DNA from: Chamaecrista fasciculata
Lineage: Eukaryota; Streptophyta; Magnoliopsida; Fabales; Fabaceae
Assembly: GCA_003254925.1 (NCBI GenBank)
Contig: QANZ01047097.1
Coordinates: 1-64,000 of the forward strand
Reading direction: 5' to 3'
Length of the DNA: 64,000 nt
A program made the translations under genes and the position numbers. The notes beneath the pieces were generated by a model that searched no databases, was not told the DNA's origin, and saw nothing but the letters and a program-made list of their open reading frames with translations. This document shows positions 35,101 to 48,100 of the stretch, piece after piece. Numbering within the stretch: the stretch's first letter is position 1; every line of letters begins with the position of its first letter.

Positions 35101-36979
35101 ACCGTCCAGTATTAGGATCAGTCACTACTTTGGCACCTCTAACTGAAGGATAATGGGCTCTAAATGTCTCCTGTAGAAGATAATCTGTAACATCAGGCGC
35201 TAGATCCCCCACAAAAATTGAGTGCTCAGGCCCAGCGTCAGGACGTCGCTCCCCAATACCAAAAGATGCCCAATTCAACCTGAAAGTTTGTTCTGTTCCA
35301 GGCATTTGTGTTCCATTGTAAGTCTGCAGAATCCGCTCTGCTGCTGCATGGGAAACAAACTCCACAAATCCATAGCCTTCAGGCTGTCCAGTGATCTTGT
35401 TACGTATGATCTTTATGGAAACCACCTACATTGAGCAATGCAATCCATTTCTATGAGCATCTTGTCACCGACAACATAAATATAAATAACCAAGATACAT
35501 GGAATGCATCAAATTTACCATCGATAGCTCATCAAGTGTAATATGTTCCTGATATCAATCATCTGCTTAAAAAAGACTCAAGCAAGAGCCATATTCCGGG
35601 ATGTAGCATCATATGTGCAACTAAGTTGAAGAGCTAAGTCATGTATAATATTATTTTAAACTCCAACATAGGTCAGAAACACAACTATTGTGATTCTTCA
35701 CATGCAAACGCTTTTTGAATGCATACAAAATGAAATCCACTGACAGGTATTCAAAGGTATGACTACTTTTGCCAGACAAAACAGTAGAAACATAGCTTTT
35801 TGTTGTTGATCCGATAATAATATCCCACATCTTCAAACAAACCACATAATCAGACAGCATAAATGAGTGTTCCCCAACAAAAACACACATTGAGTGGTGA
35901 AGATTGGCAGCAAAACGGGAAGTCATTGGTGGAAAAATATGATAGTGGAACAGCTTAAAAAAAAAAAGTTGATTTAATTATGGAGCTGCAAGAGCTCATT
36001 CACATTAATAAGTTAGCCAATGTCCATAAAAAACCTTCTTTATCTATGGAATAAATAACTTAAGCTTTCCATTTAAAAACCCAAAAGTGACTTTTCCACT
36101 TCCACCCAAAAGTGACTCTTCTAGGAACTAACTCTACAAAATGACCCTTTTGCTAACCACTCAAATATTGTGATCACACACTTCGATTTTAAACTCACTC
36201 AGATTGACCCCTTTCTAGATGTTGCTACTTCTAGGCATAGTAGCACACACAACCTTGATCCTTCAAAACTAGCTCCGTTTGGCGCTGATTTACTCTAGAG
36301 TTAGAGTTGCTACTGAGAAAAGATGAAGCAGCCAATTCCAAATTTCGGACACCAATTAAAATTATGGAAACACCCGATGAATGATAAATAATCCATGGAA
36401 TTGATGTAATGTAAGTACTTAATCATCCAAAATTCGAAGACTCCCAGTTCCCAATTCTCCGTGTGAAAACCCTTTTCAGATGCAACCACAAAGTAAAACA
36501 GTAGACAGATTGGACGTCTTCTAACAGTAATGCGTTATTAGGAAGAATTTCTGGGGAAAGAAACATTTGAACAACAACAAAAACAACATCCAAAGCCTTT
36601 TCCCACTAGGTGGGGTTGGCTATATGGATAGAAACATTTGAACAATCTCTGAAATTACATCCCATAAAATTCTACTAGTTGGGCCCTCCCAAATTTCTAC
36701 GTTTTTTCTTCTTTTTTTCTTATTAGCACAACCATACCTTCCAACTTACATGTTTTTCTTTAGTTAAGCAGAATCATTTCATGCATGATTATTATTGCGA
36801 GTGCAAGAAAAGGAAAAGAGAAAAGAAAGAAAGAAAGAAAGACGAACCTCGCCAGTGTGGGCGAAGCAGTGACTGAGGTAGGTTTCGTCGACCCAGTACT
36901 GTAAATCCCCAATCCAAAGAGTTCGAACTTCCTCAATGGTGGCGGGTTGATGATAGGCTTGCGAAGAGGTCGTTGTCAT
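32152..36979 (-). CDS. RBP45/RBP47-type RNA-binding protein, three RRMs
   Basis: Oligouridylate/poly(A)-binding nuclear protein family tied to pre-mRNA maturation and stress granules. Minus-strand exons: 36979-36848, 35425-34942, 33929-33856, 33781-33651, 33372-33276, 32727-32569, 32406-32312, 32203-32152; 1,224 bp, 407 residues, all GT-AG and in phase. RRM1 about 20-97 (TLWIGDLQYW; GYGFVEF), RRM2 about 113-190 (SIFVGDL; KGYGFVKF), RRM3 about 231-300 (IFVGNLD; CGFVQYG). A Tyr/Gly/Ala-rich region (YYGYGQGYEAYAYGAAPDPSAYAYG) follows RRM3. The start is the first ATG in frame; the upstream extension begins with TTG. It resembles the short RBP45-like branch that ends in LYDPLAxPDVDKLNAAYLSVHxxAILGR plus a short tail. 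Here TGA follows ILGR directly, and the next codons still read LWLKTSPFSQQT before a second stop, so a tail of about 12 residues seems to have been lost. Confidence 0.92.
34507..34662 (-). mobile_element. tRNA-derived SINE in RBP intron 2
   Basis: An 11-bp duplication CAATTCTAATA flanks it exactly (34496-34506 and 34663-34673). Read on the minus strand it begins AAGGGCTGGCTTGGCTCAGCGG, with an A-box-like TGGCTCAGCGG, followed by a B box GGTTCGAAC about 40 bp later. It ends in GGGTTGGCCC without a long A tail. It is not a functional tRNA because no cloverleaf can be drawn. Confidence 0.8.
36570..36631 (-). mobile_element. 3' end fragment of an RTE-type LINE or partner SINE
   Basis: ACAACAACAAAAACAACA followed by CCTTTTCCCACTAGGTGGGG and TTGGCTATATGGAT. 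From memory this phrase, with a TTG-type tail on the opposite strand, is the 3' end of a widespread plant RTE/SINE family. Only the tail is present, in RBP intron 1. Confidence 0.5.
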
Positions 36980-37068
36980 CTTCGTCTGTATAGTTTGTAC
37001 TGCCCACTCGATCAACCGTAAACGTCACTGCTGTTTCCCCTCTCAAATGGAGGGAGAGGTAAACCCTA

Positions 37069-37376
37069 GGCTCCGTTTGGTAGGCAGCAATTGGCTTTTA
37101 CATTGTAAAACTACACGGATTTCAAGACTTTCATGTGTTTGGTATGGTAATTTAAGCTATGTAAAGTGGATTACAATGTAAAGGGTTTTACATTACATAG
37201 GCCATTTTTCTTTACTTCACATTTCTGATGTAATTCAAGTCTACCTAGGGAATTATGGTAGAATTCCTAATTTGCCCCTCTCACTCTCATCCCATTTTCT
37301 CCCCCTAAGGTGGCCGGCGACAGCNTCCCTTGTAAAACCCTTTCCTTTACATACCCAAAAGGGTACCAAACGGACC
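37069..37376. mobile_element. MITE immediately upstream of the RBP gene
   Basis: The left end GGCTCCGTTTGGTA and, reversed from the right, GGGTCCGTTTGGTACCC form inverted tips. The interior has opposed TTTACATTGTAAA-type phrases. A CTA/TA precedes and follows it, so a PIF/Harbinger or Tc1-like origin is possible. It lies about 90 bp 5' of the RBP start codon and contains one undetermined base at 37325. Confidence 0.55.
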
Positions 37377-38890
37377 CTATGAGAAGCAGCAGCGAGATGT
37401 AAATAAATAGTTTCATATTTTTGCCCACCAAAAAAAAAATAGTTTCATATTTTTCACTCAAATTTAAAATTAGTTATATATATATATATATATATATATT
37501 TTGGTTTCATATGTTTAAGTACAAAATTGGTTTCATATCCTTTTTATTGCAGATTTGATTTCATATCTTTGTAAAATATTTTATCATTGGTTTCATCATA
37601 AATTTCGTTCATCTCTCTTGTTAAGTGTGATGTGGACAACTAATGTGAGGGACTCAAATTGCAAAAAAAAAAAAAGACATAGGACCAACCCAAGGTCGAA
37701 TCTCTCGCAGAATCGCTTGGTGGGAGTAACAATTTAGGTAAAAGTATTTTCGGTACCTGATCAAGCCAGTTTATACCATGCATTCTATAGGCCTTAGAAT
37801 GTGTATTTTAATGTTTTATAACCTATATTAGGTGTTTTATGCCTCTAGATATGATAATTGTTGCATCTAGATCACAATTTCAATTTGAGCGTTTTATCGG
37901 GTTTTAGCGTAATTCTCTCGAATTTTAATTGTTCAATTATATCTATCTTTTCCCTTGATCCTTTACATGTTTTTCTTGGTACAATTGTAGGTTTTGAGGA
38001 GCAAAAGATCCAATGATTAAAGTTGAAGAAGGCCGAGAGCGAAGTGGAATCAAGTCAGGAGCGAAGCGAAGGTTTTGGTGGCTTTCTTCCAGCTTTCGTT
38101 GTTTCCTTCGTCGGATAATTCATTCGGCGAAGAACTGGTGAACCAGAATTCCAAAGAGTAGATTTTCTGCCTCTGCTCGTTGCAAACCGGCAAACGAATT
38201 GGCGAACATGCGAAAAGGTTGTTTTTAAGTTGTTTCGAACCCGATTTGATTTCTAACCTTTTTTACCTGATTCCTAATGGTTCTAAGCCAAAAAATAACC
38301 CGACTTTCTAACCCTAATCAGCCCCCTAACATATTCATTCATTTAGTCCCTCATAAACAGGGGCGGATAACCAGGACTTTTGGTTAGGGGGCCAAAATAT
38401 TTTTTTTGGCCAAAATTTTATTTTAGTCATTAATACTTATGTTTCGGTCCTTAATATTTGGGTTTGAAACGAGAAAAATATGACCATATTCAATAGTTAG
38501 GGACCGATTATGAAACTTTTAGAAAACGTTAAGGACTAAAATAAAATAAAAAATTATTAAAGACCAAAATAGAATTTTGGCCTACCTTTTTCTCTATATA
38601 TTATCAACATTATAAGATGAAATGTATAAGTTGGACAAAAAGAAATATAAAACATATAAAAAAAATGTAAAAAAAAATAATGAGATTGAAGAGATAATAG
38701 TATTCAAAATGATTAAAATATTAAATAAAGAAAAGTAATGAGTCATGCTTAAAATTAGATATTGATATATTGGATCTTACTTCACGGGATCAAATTAAAT
38801 AATGAAATAAAAAATGCATACATATATATTAAATTTCGTTAATCATTCATTCTTCATAAAATTTCCAACAAATATAGGAGATTATTTAAA

Positions 38891-39846
38891 GGGTAAATTA
38901 CACAAAAGGGTCATGTGGTTTGACCAATTTTTAGATAGGGTCCCTGTGGTTTAAAAAGTGTCAAATTGGGGGTCTGTTATTTCCTCAATTAGCAATTAGG
39001 GTCCCAGGTGGTATTTTCCATCCAAATTAAGAGAGCCAGGTTAAAATGAATTATAAAGTGGACTGTTTTGCGATTTGAGCGTTTTTTCTATTAAAACAAA
39101 CTTAAAAAAGGGTTGTTTTGCAATTTGAACTAAAAAGGGTTGTTTTGCACTGATTCTTCCAGCGACAACAATGATGAACAAGTACTAGAACAACAACGAA
39201 CATATGGACGATCCTCCCACCGAAGAGTCAGGAAGCTAATCCACGAGATCATAATCCAGCATTTCTCTGCCAGAGAACACAACAACAATGGTCATTCAAA
39301 GCTAATCCATGTTGCTGCTCTGGTTTACGACAGAGAAGCAATTCGTCTCAGAGGACCCGATGCTCTTACGAATTTCATAAAACCGCCGGAGAAATTTCAA
39401 TTGGAATTGCAATCGCAACCAGTACCGAGCGAGATCATCTTCCGAATTAGGCTTTGAGAGAAGTTCGGTGAAGAACGAGTGGTCGGAGAACAAGTGTGTA
39501 CTACTATAGCAGATTTTGAATAAATTCGCCGATGTGAGGATGGATGAACAAGTATTTGATTTATGGAATGTGGCCTAATTTTCGACGCACACCCAGATGT
39601 GCATTTTGGTTCAAATTGCGAAACAATCCTTTTTTAGTTTGTTTTAATAGAAAGAACGCTCAAATTGCAAAATGGTCCACCTTATAATTCATTTTAACCT
39701 GGCTTCGTTAATCTGGATGGAAAAACAACATGGGACCCTATTTGCTAACAGAGGAAACCACAGGCCTCCGATTTGACACTTTTTAAACCACAGGGACTCT
39801 ATCTGAAAATGGGTCAAACCATATGACCATTTTGTGTAATTTACCC
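38891..39846. mobile_element. Mutator-like element carrying a host gene fragment (Pack-MULE type)
   Basis: A perfect 9-bp duplication TTATTTAAA flanks it (38882-38890 and 39847-39855). Long imperfect inverted arms of about 240 bp start GGGTAAATTACACAAAAGGG and end in the reverse complement (TGTGTAATTTACCC). Between them is about 450 bp of unrelated, more GC-rich sequence encoding part of an ERF transcription factor. Confidence 0.85.
39140..39457 (+). pseudogene. Captured fragment of a CRF-clade AP2/ERF transcription-factor gene
   Basis: The frame reads TDSSSDNNDEQ, then RRVRKLIHEIII, then AALVYDREAIRLRGPDALTNF with PP shortly after. TDSSSD plus an RRVK(R/K)-(V/I)xEI block is the CRF (cytokinin response factor) signature. 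YDRxAIxLRGPDALTNF is the end of the AP2 DNA-binding domain. The middle of the AP2 domain (RPWGKWAAEIRD region) is missing and replaced by HFSAREHNNNGHSK, so the fragment cannot bind DNA as an ERF. It is enclosed by Mutator-like arms and is not a host locus. Confidence 0.75.
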
Positions 39847-41030
39847 TTATTTAAAATTACTCCCAATTTGGGGGGCTAGAGGGCATGGCCCCTGCCCCCC
39901 TTGTGTCTACCCGTGCTCATGAACCCTCATCATCCTCTTCACAAAACTCACGCCTCCACCTCTCCCATATTTCCATCTCCACCTTCGTCCACCTCATTCC
40001 ATGGTTGTTTCTAACATGGGAGAGCTCGTCGTTGGCATTTCTCCATCGATAAACGGCTAAGAACCTTGCTTGGAAGGTGGATGATGAAGCTTGAGCATTG
40101 GATGTTATCATCTAGGGAGTTTCTATTACTTTATTATCTTTTTCATTTAGGAATTCTTGTTTAGTTGTTGAACTATGTTGGAATTCTGATGTGATTGATG
40201 ATTATGATTATGTTCTTTAAGCTTCTTCTTAATTTTGTCACATTTGACTCTTTAATCGATATTTTTAGTTTTAAGTTCTATTGTGTTAGTGTTGATTGTG
40301 TGAATCTTGATTAATGATTGTTTAATTGTCAACTGGAATAGTTCTAGGAATTATCTTGACTAAATTGAAATGTGAATTAGTTAATTAGGTTGATTAGTCA
40401 CTTATTTAAGAGCTAATTAATTGGGTTAATTAATATTTCCTATGAGTTTTCATGGCAACATCAATTTGGTCCCTGAATATGAATTCCTAATATCTTTTGT
40501 GGTGCAATGATAACTAAATCATCCGGTAACTCCAAGTGTTTCTCCATCTTTTGTCCACTTGTATAGTTTCCTCTCGCATTCGTTTTAGTCCCTTGATTTA
40601 CATTGGTTTCTTGTTTTGTTCCAAATCTTTTCCAAAGCTAATTTTGACATAGTTAGTGTATAGTTTTGCCTTTTTCGGGCTTCCTTGAACTGCTCTTCGC
40701 TTCACATAAGCGAAGTCCCTGACGACCCGGCGAGTATCATTATACTAAATATTAGTCGGTCTTTTTGATGTGTTAACGACAGGCGTGATCAAAAGTGGAC
40801 TATCTTTTGAAGTTCGTTTTTCCTTTGTTTTGGCCTTTTGTTTATCTTGTGCTCCTTCTTGGATGGTTATGAGTTGTTCTGATTAATAAATCCTGCTTTT
40901 GATTCTGTTTCTCCTTAGTTTAGTTAAGTTTAGAGAGAACTGTAGTATGCTTTAGATGTGATTTTTCTGCCTGTCTCTGAGATTTGCAACATCATGTATG
41001 TATTTTAGACTAATGAGTGTCAGTTGTATT

Positions 41031-41285
41031 CCCAAAGTATGGTATTAGTTACAGTTGTACCTCCAAATTTTTTTTGAATCAACTGTATCCCTAATGTTTC
41101 ACATTTGAGTCAATTGTACCCCCAAATTGGAGATACAATTGACACAAAAAAGAAGAAATTAGGGGTATAATTGACTCAAAAAACTTTTGGGATATAATTG
41201 AAACTAACCACATGCTTTGGGGTACAATTGACCTAAAAAAACTTTAGAAGTACAACTGAAATTGACCTCATACTCTAAGTGTTCC
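41031..41285. mobile_element. Foldback element, 'CAATTGTACCCC' family
   Basis: Left phrases (CAGTTGTACCTCC, CAATTGTACCCCCAAATT) recur reversed on the right (GGGGTACAATTG, GTACAACTGAAATTGACC). A relative lies at 46317-46556. Edges approximate. Confidence 0.6.
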
Positions 41286-41457
41286 ACGTAGAGGAGTTCA
41301 AACTTCGGTTTGGATAAGTTTTGACATTTTTTTCAATCAAACCGAACGGATTGGAAGAAAAAAGATGAAAATCGATTGATTGGATTGGTTGAGTTTGGAT
41401 TGAATTGAATCTGAACAGCCCTAGTTCCAAAAGTACTTTTGCCAACAATTAATTATA

Positions 41458-41764
41458 GAGTAAACTACCAAATTTGTCCCTGGATTATTGGCTCGCTGAC
41501 AGATTGATCCCCGAATTTAGGAAATTGACAAATAAGTCCTCGAATTTTTCTAACGAGTCAAATAGGTCCCCGAATTTTTCTAACGTTAGTCAAATAGGTC
41601 CCCGAATAACATGCACAGAAGGACATATTTGACAAATGTTAGAAAAATTCGGGGACCTATTTGATTCGTTAGAAAAATTCGGGGATCTATTTGTCAATTT
41701 CTTAAATTCGGGGATCAATCTGTCAGCGAGTCAATAATCCAGGGACCAATTTAGTAGTTTACTC
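41458..41764. mobile_element. Foldback element, Mutator-like size of duplication
   Basis: The two halves are near-perfect inverted repeats (GAGTAAACTACCAAATTTGT to the reverse of AATTTAGTAGTTTACTC). ATTAATTATA duplications lie at 41448-41457 and 41765-41774. No coding content. Fragments of this family occur near 22440-22560. Confidence 0.85.
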
Positions 41765-41774
41765 ATTAATTATA

Positions 41775-43761
41775 TAAGTTATAACGAAGTTAAATTGAAT
41801 GTTTTATAAAGATTTATTAAGATAAGTAAAAAAACAATAAAGAAAGCAATATAGAAAAAGAAAAGAAGATAGATGAGGATGAGAAGATGAAGTCTCTGGA
41901 AAACAATCACAAACTCGACCGTCTTTATCTAATAAAGAAAATGAGGAGTTATTATTATTATTATTGTTGTTGTTATTATCACGTCAATCAAACCACATCC
42001 AAAACAATTATTTCACAACCATGAAAATATAGATCAATTATGACAATTATAAACAATTTACCGAGTATGCAATTTATAATCAAACATAATAATCTTCAAT
42101 TAAGCAATGACGACAATGGAATCAATAGATAGATCACTCATATCAATTGATAATTTATCAACCGTAAGCCTAAAGAGTAAACTTTATTAATCATAAAAGA
42201 GATTATTCAACTGGAACTAAAACAAAATACAAATAATAATGTTTATAAAAGAATTAAAGAACAATCTAAAGACTATTGTCTAGAACTAACAATAATTAGA
42301 CACAACCATAATCTAAATATGAACTAGGAAGCAAACACAATAATAACAAATCACCTAGATAATGAAGAACGATGAGCTCAGACCTCCGTTGAATTCTCCT
42401 ATGGGATGATAGAATTAGTTTATGGTGAAGAAAGGAAAAGAAGAGAAGAAACTGACAACAAAACGCGCAAATGAGGTTTTGAAGTGGCATATATGAATTG
42501 GAATCGACGAGCTCTATTTATAGGCAAAGTTCCCGTCCTTACGTCTCGGCACACAGGGTTCTCGATAAGATTCGGATTTTAAACTTGATTCTCAAGATTC
42601 TGACTTTGCGTCTACACCAAAGACAACTGCGCGGTTTTGCTCAATGACAGCGCAAAACTCTATCTTATCTGGTTCAGCATTTATGACATCAGAATGACAC
42701 ATTGCTGTGTCGCGACTACGTCGGAGGCGCAAGTAGGGCACAAACACTATTTCCTTGCCAACTCATTTCTTTCTTCAAATTTGGCCTTGGTTATTTCATT
42801 TTTCTGAAGTTTAAGATGATAATGAGCCAGAAACACTTAGCAAACAATTATGCAATATATAAAATTTATAATATAATATTCTCAAGTAAAATATTATCAA
42901 CAAAATGTTGGAGAATGCAACTTTTTATCATTATTTTCGAGGCAAAATGGATAGTAAAACCTTAAAAAAAAAACTATTAAGAGTGTGCCATTGTAAATGT
43001 CTTTACTTTTTTTTTTCTACAAGCGCTCATAGAGTCTGGAGAGATATCTTTGAAGAGCTCTCGAGACCCAACTCATCTAAACTTTTGATTATAGAAAAAA
43101 AATATTAAGAAGTTTAAGTATGTTAAAAACTTAAAAGTAAAAGAAAATAAAAGAGATTAAAGGAGAGATAATAATAAAATATCTTTTCCCCTTTTAAATC
43201 ATGATATTCTAATCTAAAACATCTTAAATTTGTTAACAAATTTAAAAATTAATCACCCATGATTCTTTTCTAAAAATTTCCAACTTTTCATATATATAAG
43301 ATAAAAAAAACATTTTAATGATCACGTTCTCTTCTATATTCTCATCTCTCCCAGTATCTTTTACTTGGATATATAAATTGGATTGGAATCTCATTTTCGT
43401 CGTATATAATGGTAACTAACTAAACTTGGTATAGAGACAAAAAGTCATCTTTCACAAAAAATAATAAATAAAAAAAGCCAGCATGATGAGCAGACATGAT
43501 CCTTTAATTGCAACGGTAATTAATGGCCGCTGAAAGTATAGTCACACAAATATATGGCAACGACACACACAACACAACACAACACAAACCCTGCGACGCA
43601 CATACTTTTCCATTATCATCACAATTTGAACATTTATCAATTTGTCTTCTTTTGCCAAAATATAAATTAATATTACTCTCTCAATTTATCATCTTGTTTT
43701 TCTCTGATCGATCATCATATCATATTCATCTTAATTTAATGTTCTCATCCATATAGAAGCC
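41775..43761. other. Intergenic, AT-rich, with LTR-like remnants
   Basis: No gene seen. 41950-42760 looks like decayed LTR or leader sequence on the minus strand (CTCTATTTATAGGC is a TATA-like box reversed; GCGCAAAACTC phrases), but no duplication or primer-binding site was found. 43200-43761 is the promoter and leader area of the acyltransferase gene. Confidence 0.4.
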
Positions 43762-45074
43762 ATGGCGATTCCAGCTGCAATCGTTATTCTTCCCGTAGGC
43801 ATTCTTTTCATGATCTCAGGTCTCATCGTTAATATAACCCAGGTAATTTATATATATAATATTTTTTCTTTTCTCCTTCTTCAATTTATATTATTGTCCA
43901 TCTTTTCGTATATTCTTCAATTTGTCATTCTTTATTTGTATAAAAAAAAAATTGTCATTCTTTATTCTTCTGGTTGCCCATTGCAAATGAAATTGTCGGA
44001 ACTGTCTCTGGAGACCTTGAGAGGAATCCTGAACTTTTTAGTAGGCAAAACCATTTGTTTTCTCTAGATTTTATATTAATTTTTAATTTTATTTTTAATG
44101 TTTTTTTTAGTGTCAATTTTATCCTAGAGTTTCACATTTTAGTCGATTTTATTTTTTTTGACTAATTCTTTTCACTAAAGGTCAAAAGGTCATTTTGGTC
44201 TAAATGTATGCCTTAGTGTTCATTTTAGTCCATTATGTTTCAAAATATTGAAATTGGTCCTAAATGTTGGCAAAATGATTCATTTTGGTCCTAAATATTG
44301 GTAAAATGTTTCATTTTGGTCTCAAACTATTGAATTTGGTAATATTTCTCTCGTCTCTCATTTCAAATTCAAAGGGCTTATTGAGAGGAACTCGTAACTC
44401 TGAATTTGTCGCATTCAAATTTGAAACCAGAGATATATGATCAACCTTGCTTGTTTGACCATGAAACTAGAGGTCTACTTTTAGGACTGATTTGACATTG
44501 TTTGCTGAGGCCCCCAGTTAGATAAAGAAAGTATTCTTCGAGTACAATATGTAGCTCTAAACTCGTCACGTTTGAACTTGAAACAAGCCATATCAATTGT
44601 TGAGACCAAAATGAAACATTTTGCAAACATTTAGGACCAATTTGAACATTTTGAAACATAAAAGACCAAAATGAACATTAGGACATACATTTAGGACCAA
44701 AATGACCCTTTAACCTTCAATAAATTAACGGCAAACTTCATCATATTTTTCATTCTGAATTAAGATTTGAGTTTATTTTTCTATTAATTTTATATTATAT
44801 GTCATTAGCCACATAGAATTTGTTGTTAATATTTAGCTAAAGTAAGAATAAAAGCTAAAAATCAATCAAAATATGAAATTCTGGAGACAAAATCGATAGT
44901 AAACAAATATTGCAGATGAAATTAAAAATTGATTTGAAGTTTGGGGACAAAAAGAATATTTTACCTCTTTATATAGTATATTCTCGAGAATTTCTTGTTT
45001 GTATGTATGTATGTATGTTATGTATGTATGTATGTATGTATGTATGTATGTATGTATGTATGTATGTATGTATG

Positions 45075-45107
<33 letters not shown>

Positions 45108-48100
45108 CAAACAAATAGTCAAATAGATAAGGATTTCACTTAAAGATGATCATTTGTTAAATGTTGGAATTTGAGAAGATCGAAAAGTATTACAAAGTAC
45201 TTGCCTACAAAATTTGTCTGTTGTTAATTATAAATAATAAAATAAGTAATAATAAGTTGATAATTACTTCCCTAAACATTAATTATATTAAAAATGGTCT
45301 TGCATATATATGCAGGCAATTTTCTTTGTCCTTGTTTGTCCACTATCAAAGAATTGGTACAGAAGAATAAACAAGATACTTGCAGAATCACTATGGTTAG
45401 AGCTCATATGGCTCATTGATTGGTGGGCAGGCATCAAGGTTCTTGCTTTATCTTAGTTTCTGCATCTTAATTTATATGCATTTCATCAAGAAAAGATCAA
45501 TATGCATTATGGTTCCTCTGAATTTCTTTGAAATTGAGACACAAAGAGATGAGATTGAAAAATAAAACTCTAAGTTTCATTAAAATTTATAAGTTAATGT
45601 GACAATTTCGCCCTTAAAAAATTGCGCCCCAAATATAGAGAAATGCATGAAACTCAATTACAGAGGATTCAGTTCTATATACGAGGGCACGCCACATTGC
45701 CAAGGGAGAGATTGTTGGCTAATATGTTATAGTAATTATGACATGACAGGGTCCTGTGTGAGGGGCGAAGTAATAATCGAATCATGAATATTTGTTCTAT
45801 TGTGAATTAAGAAAATAGAGTTACACTATTGCTAACAGCTATATATTTAACTTTAACTTAATGGTAAGCGTTTAATCCAAGAGATATTATTACAATCTAA
45901 CAAATTGAGACTCTATCTTGTAGGTTGAGCTGCACACAGATTCAGAAACTTATAATCAGTTTATGGGTAAGGTAACCACTTTAATTTGTGATTACCAAGT
46001 TTAATTTTATTATCTGATATTTTATATATATAGTGTAATTAATTATCTCACGAAATACATGACAAAAATTAATTATCTGAGAAAATCTTCAGGTAAAGAA
46101 AATGCACTAGTTATCAGCAACCACAGGAGTGACATTGATTGGCTTGTTGGATGGGTGTTAGCTCAGGTGCCTATAATTATTAATTTTCAGTAAATTTATT
46201 TAAACCCTGAAGTGAAAAATTGCGTGTGTGTAATCAATGATAATGAGTTTAATTTGTACATATTCATTTCTTCAAATTTTTACATCACATTAAATTTTCT
46301 TAATTTTTCTTTTGGGCAAAGTACTTTTATTATCCCCAAAATATGAGGTTTTAGTTATACTCTCAAATTTTTTAAGTTAATTATACTCTCAATCTTTTTT
46401 TTTTTTTGTGTCAATTATACTCTCAATTTTGGGATACTATTGACCTAAATATGAAATATTTGAAGTACAATTGACTTGAATATAAAACATTCAAAAAATT
46501 TTTTAGGATATCATTGAAATTGATCTCATATTTTAAGAGTACAAAAATACTTTTGCCTTTTTCTTTATGTGCAATAATGATGCTCACTGAGTTTTTCTCA
46601 TTTGTCTCAGAGAATGGGTTGTCTTGGTAGCTCTGTAGCTATGATGAAAAAAGACATAAAATACCTTCCTGTGAGTTTTTATATATTGAGAGATATACTA
46701 AATGATGATGATGATAATGATAATAATGATGATGAGGATAACGATGAAGATGATAAGTAATATGTATGGTGCATGCGTTATGCAGGTCATAGGATGGTCA
46801 ATGTGGTTCTCTGATTATGTATTTCTCGAAAGAAGCTGGGATAAGGATAAAGCGACTTTGGATGTATATATCTCTTAACATATATATACATATTCTTCTA
46901 CAGTATATGATAACCAAATATATATATAGGTCAAATATTCAATTTGGTCCTCCAACTATAGAGTAAATTTCATTTTGGTCATAAAATTATGTTTTGTTCT
47001 GTTTTGATCTTCAAACTTTCATATTTTACATAGTTTTTCTGTTGTTTCTAATTTAAACAGTTGAGATAAATCTCTTACATATGTCATAATAAGTGAGTTG
47101 ACAAAAAGAAAAATAAAAATTTTTTATTCTTAATTATAAATTGGAAATAAATTTTTATTCTTTCATGTGTCAACTCACTTAGTATGACACATGAGAGAGA
47201 AATATAATTATCCATCTCAAGTTCTCAAATCTCAACTATTATGTCTAGGTTGTAAATAACGTAAAAAACATGACGAAATCACATTTTAAGAATCAAAATG
47301 AAGCAAATGTAAAAGTTTAAAGACCAAAATGTAACAAATATTAATTTTAGGACTAAAATGAAACGTACCCTATAGTTTGAGGACCAGAATGAGAGGTTTT
47401 AACCAATATATATATACACTAAAATACTTCTTTTTTTTTTTAAATTTTAATGTTTCATTTTAATGTGTATGATAGTCAAGTTTGAAGCGGCTGAAGGACT
47501 TTCCTGTGTCCTTTTGGTTGGCTCTTTTTGTAGAAGGAACTCGCTTCACAGAGACAAAGCTTCTCTCAGCTCAAGAGTTTGCTGCTTCCAAAGGCTTGCC
47601 TATACCTAGACATGTTTTGATTCCTCGTACTAAGGTGAATTCCTAGTACGTTACTCTCTCCGGTTCTATATATTTGATGTTTAAGGTAAATACACACAGA
47701 TCAAGGAAATGATTAGTTCACTAAAATGAAGAAAAAAAAATGAAATAAAAAGACTAAACTATCCCTATTAAATACTTGAGAAATGTTTATTCATTTATGA
47801 CTTTATTATATTTAATAGGAATAAAATGATAAAAAAATAATTAATGTTCTCTTAAATTTGTAAAACATAAGATATTTTAGAATAAAAAAACTATACAAAA
47901 AAGCAGATATTTAGAACCGGGGAAAGTATGTTGTTATTTGGGGGGTTTGTTTTAAAAAGCTCCATTGGTGGATGATGTTGATTGCTTAATAATGATATTA
48001 TTTGGTGTAGGGTTTTGTGTCAGCAGTAACAAATACGCGTACGTTTATTCCAGCAATTTATGATTGCACATTTGTGGTTTCAAAAAGCCAGCCTTCGCCT

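Larger units (their letters stand above)
38358..39915. mobile_element. Non-autonomous hAT-like element
   Basis: 8-bp duplications CTCATAAA (38350-38357) and CTCATGAA (39916-39923) differ by one base. The tips are CAGGGGCGGATAACCAGG and, reversed, CACGGGTAGACACAAGG, within the CAGGGGCGGA hAT tip family. No transposase. A Mutator-like element is nested at 38891-39846. Confidence 0.72.
37741..40790. repeat. Old retrotransposon-like sequence hosting a two-layer DNA-transposon nest
   Basis: The outer parts (37741-38349 and 39924-40790) read TGATCAAGCCAG at the left and TGTTAACGACAGG near the right, with phrases (GAAGCGAAG, GACCCGGCGAGTA) reminiscent of Ty3/Gypsy LTRs. I found no coding sequence or flanking duplication for the outer layer, so its family and ends are uncertain. 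It is clearly older than the inserts at 38358-39915. Confidence 0.35.

Noticed and set aside
39140-39457. Functional ERF transcription-factor gene
   Set aside because: The DNA-binding core of AP2 is missing and the fragment lies between Mutator-like arms.
44866-45143. Repetitive His-Thr-Tyr and Met-Tyr-Val-Cys proteins
   Set aside because: Translations of the (GTAT)n microsatellite.
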